Assembly: GCA_009700815.1 (NCBI GenBank)
Contig: WLLG01000088.1
Span: 1 to 7,931, forward strand
Length of the DNA: 7,931 bases
Direction: 5' to 3'
DNA from: Actinomycetota bacterium
GTDB taxonomy: Bacteria > Actinomycetota > Acidimicrobiia > Acidimicrobiales > Microtrichaceae
Part shown: in pieces, positions 6,159-7,931 of the stretch
How positions within the stretch are numbered: the stretch's first letter is position 1
Layout of the letters: each line of letters starts with the position of its first letter
Translations under genes and position numbers: made by a program
The notes under the pieces: generated by a model
What the model saw: only the letters and a program-made list of their open reading frames with translations
What the model was told of the DNA's origin: nothing
The model's database searches: none

Positions 6159-7901
6159 ATGCAACCTCTCAGGCATGCCGCCTACTCTCTGCGCATGACT
6201 CGCTTCATCAACGGATCGAATAATCGCACTGCGGTCCTGATCGGGTGTGTCCTGATCCTGTTTGCCGGAGTGGTTGGTTCATCTTGTTCCTCCTCAGCCG
6301 AGTCGTCGAGTTCAGCGAGTTCGACTTCGCCGCCATCGACTTCTACTTCTCCCAAGGTCCCGGACCAGGCTGACTGCGTGCCACCTGCAGCGAGCTCTCC
6401 GGTTCAAGTAGCTGCGGTTACGGGCTCTGCAACAGATATTGACCTGGTGTCTTTTGATGGAACCGTGATTCGTGGGCATTGGTTCGCGCTCCCAACAGCG
6501 ACTGCGCAGGACCCGGCACCGACAATCCTGATGGGACCCGGATGGAGTTTGTCGGGCGATACTGCGGTTGATTCGGTGGGGATCTTAGGTGTGGTCGGTA
6601 TTTCGACCCTTCGTTCAGCGGGATACAACGTGCTCACCTGGGACCCCCGCGGGTTTGGTGAGTCAACGGGGGTTGCTCAGGTCAACTCAAAGGATTTCGA
6701 GGCTCGAGACGTCAGTGAGTTGCTCAACTGGGTAGCGACCCAAGACGTGGCGCAACTCGATGGCCAGCGGAACCCCCGTGTGGGCATGGTGGGCGGGTCT
6801 TACGGCGGTGGTATTCAACTCGTAACAGCTGCGACGGATTGCCGAGTTGACGCAATCGTCCCTGTCATTGCCTGGAACTCTCTGCAAAGCAGTTTGTATA
6901 AGGCCGATACGGTCAAGTCGGGTTGGGCGGGGATTCTGAGTGACTCGAGCGCCTCGGATTCTGTTGACCCACATGTGCGCCATGCTCAGGATTCGGCCGA
7001 AGCCACTGGGGTGCTCGATGCCGAGGATCAGGCTTGGTTCATTGCCCGCGGTCCGGCAGAGTTGGTCAATCAGATCACTGCCCCGACGCTGATTGTGCAG
7101 GGCACCGTCGACACGCTCTTCACCCTTGGTGAGGGAATCACGAATTACAACATGTTGACGAAGAACGGTGTCCCCGTTTCGATGATCTGGTACTGCGACG
7201 GCCATGGGGTCTGCCTAACAAAGCCCGGCGACCCACTGCGCGTCAGCACAGCCGTCATTGCTTGGATGGACCGTTATGTTGCCAACGACACATCCGTGGA
7301 CACTGGACCTGGGTTCGACGTCATTGATCAAGACGGTGTTCGCTACACGGCTACGAGTTACGCAGAAGCGGCCGGAACACCTCTTACTGCAAGCGGTTCA
7401 GGAACCCTAGAACTCACCGCCGAGGGTGGGTCGGGTCCTACGGTGATTCCCGAAGGGGCCGGATCGGTGCTGTCCGGGCTCGTCGAATCGATTACTCCAG
7501 CATTGGCGCAGAATGCTGTCAATCTGCCGCTAGTCGTTCAGGGTGGACCAGACCTTGTTCTAGGAGCCCCGGAGCTGAGCTTGTCCTATTCGGGCAGCAA
7601 CGGCACCGGCGACCGGCCAACACGCGTGTTTGCACAACTCGTGGACGCGTCCACATCCTTGGTGATTGGAAATCAGATCACTCCCATTGCAGTGGTTCTA
7701 GACGGAGCCAAACATCAGGTCAGGGTGCCACTCGAGGTCATTGCCTTTGCCGCCAAACCGGGCGCCACGATCACGCTCCAGATTGTGGCCAGCACTGTGG
7801 CCTACGCCGCACCGCAGTTCGGTGGGCGAATTAGTTTTGACTCGATTGATTTGAGCTTGCCCGTGGTCGCTGCGGGGCAAATGAAGCGGGATTCAGCCTG
7901 A
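6159..7901 (+). CDS. Lipoprotein alpha/beta hydrolase, S15/CocE-PepX_C type
   Basis: This 580-residue protein is predicted to be exported and lipid-anchored on the outer face of the membrane. Arg residues (R5, R12, R15, R23) precede a hydrophobic segment (about 24-39) and a lipobox-like VGSSC with C43 as the lipidated residue. A Ser/Thr/Pro linker (about 44-67) follows. The alpha/beta hydrolase domain (about 93-380) has DPRGFGEST from 162, the nucleophile elbow GGSYGGG with S214, D318 in QGTVDTLF and H349 in CDGHGVC, a complete Ser-Asp-His triad. The C-terminal 190 residues look like the PepX_C jelly-roll of X-prolyl dipeptidyl peptidases and cocaine-esterase-like acyl esterases. The substrate is therefore a peptide or an ester, not decided. 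C346 and C352 flank the catalytic His; with C73 and C228 the mature protein has four cysteines besides the lipidated one. The lipobox has Gly at -3, which is less usual than Leu. Divergent from the SDR. Confidence 0.92.
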   Translation: MQPLRHAAYSLRMTRFINGSNNRTAVLIGCVLILFAGVVGSSCSSSAESSSSASSTSPPSTSTSPKVPDQADCVPPAASSPVQVAAVTGSATDIDLVSFDGTVIRGHWFALPTATAQDPAPTILMGPGWSLSGDTAVDSVGILGVVGISTLRSAGYNVLTWDPRGFGESTGVAQVNSKDFEARDVSELLNWVATQDVAQLDGQRNPRVGMVGGSYGGGIQLVTAATDCRVDAIVPVIAWNSLQSSLYKADTVKSGWAGILSDSSASDSVDPHVRHAQDSAEATGVLDAEDQAWFIARGPAELVNQITAPTLIVQGTVDTLFTLGEGITNYNMLTKNGVPVSMIWYCDGHGVCLTKPGDPLRVSTAVIAWMDRYVANDTSVDTGPGFDVIDQDGVRYTATSYAEAAGTPLTASGSGTLELTAEGGSGPTVIPEGAGSVLSGLVESITPALAQNAVNLPLVVQGGPDLVLGAPELSLSYSGSNGTGDRPTRVFAQLVDASTSLVIGNQITPIAVVLDGAKHQVRVPLEVIAFAAKPGATITLQIVASTVAYAAPQFGGRISFDSIDLSLPVVAAGQMKRDSA

Positions 7902-7931
7902 CCACTCTGCGCTGTTGTGTGGAGCCTGCTC
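7902..7931. other. Start of intergenic region after the lipoprotein gene
   Basis: Thirty bases follow the stop codon before the window ends. No hairpin with a T-run and no start of another gene can be made out. Confidence 0.5.

Noticed and set aside
6101..6160. N-terminal extension of the SDR to ATG 6160
   Set aside because: It would add 20 residues before the normal SDR start, cross the divergent promoter region, and ignore the GAGGAG RBS before ATG 6100.
6687..7205. A 172-codon minus-strand open frame
   Set aside because: It is antisense to the catalytic domain of the lipoprotein hydrolase, including the nucleophile elbow, and has no features of its own.

Overview
The window looks like a chromosomal segment of a moderately GC-rich actinobacterium (Actinomycetota; lower order not resolvable by eye). 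The clues are an actinobacterial-style DUF427 protein, a large membrane protein joining a kinase-like module to a flippase-like (LPG synthase TM) domain, a secreted PepX-type lipoprotein hydrolase, frequent GTG starts, and one candidate leaderless start. I see no rRNA, tRNA, CRISPR array, transposase, phage gene or plasmid function.

Layout. Positions 1-1244 (minus strand) hold a xylose isomerase (xylA) whose 3' end runs off the window. It reads divergently from a small unrecognised gene at 1374-1757, across a 129-bp intergenic region with a strong RBS and a perfect 7-bp inverted repeat. That small gene converges, 4 bp apart, on a DUF427 gene (1762-2259, minus). DUF427 is in turn divergent from a large polytopic membrane protein (about 2325-4760, plus) that carries a kinase-like domain lacking all the recognisable catalytic residues. 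This gene converges within 21 bp on a minus-strand pair: an SDR oxidoreductase (5330-6100) upstream of an unrecognised coiled-coil-like protein (4782-5276). The SDR is divergent from a plus-strand lipoprotein alpha/beta hydrolase of the S15/CocE-PepX_C type (6159-7901).

Coding density is very high, and the three divergent intergenic regions (1245-1373, 2260-2324, 6101-6158) each contain a dyad that could be an operator. The genes do not form one evident pathway. xylA gives pentose catabolism (xylose to xylulose), the SDR gives an unspecified NAD(P)H redox step, and the membrane protein and lipoprotein are envelope functions. I found no convincing new multi-gene system. The items most worth a second look are the degenerate kinase-like module inside the flippase-like membrane protein, the E. 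coli-type xylose isomerase in an actinobacterial setting, the Thr-for-Ser change in the SDR active site, the cysteine pair around the catalytic His of the lipoprotein hydrolase, and the dyads in the divergent promoters.
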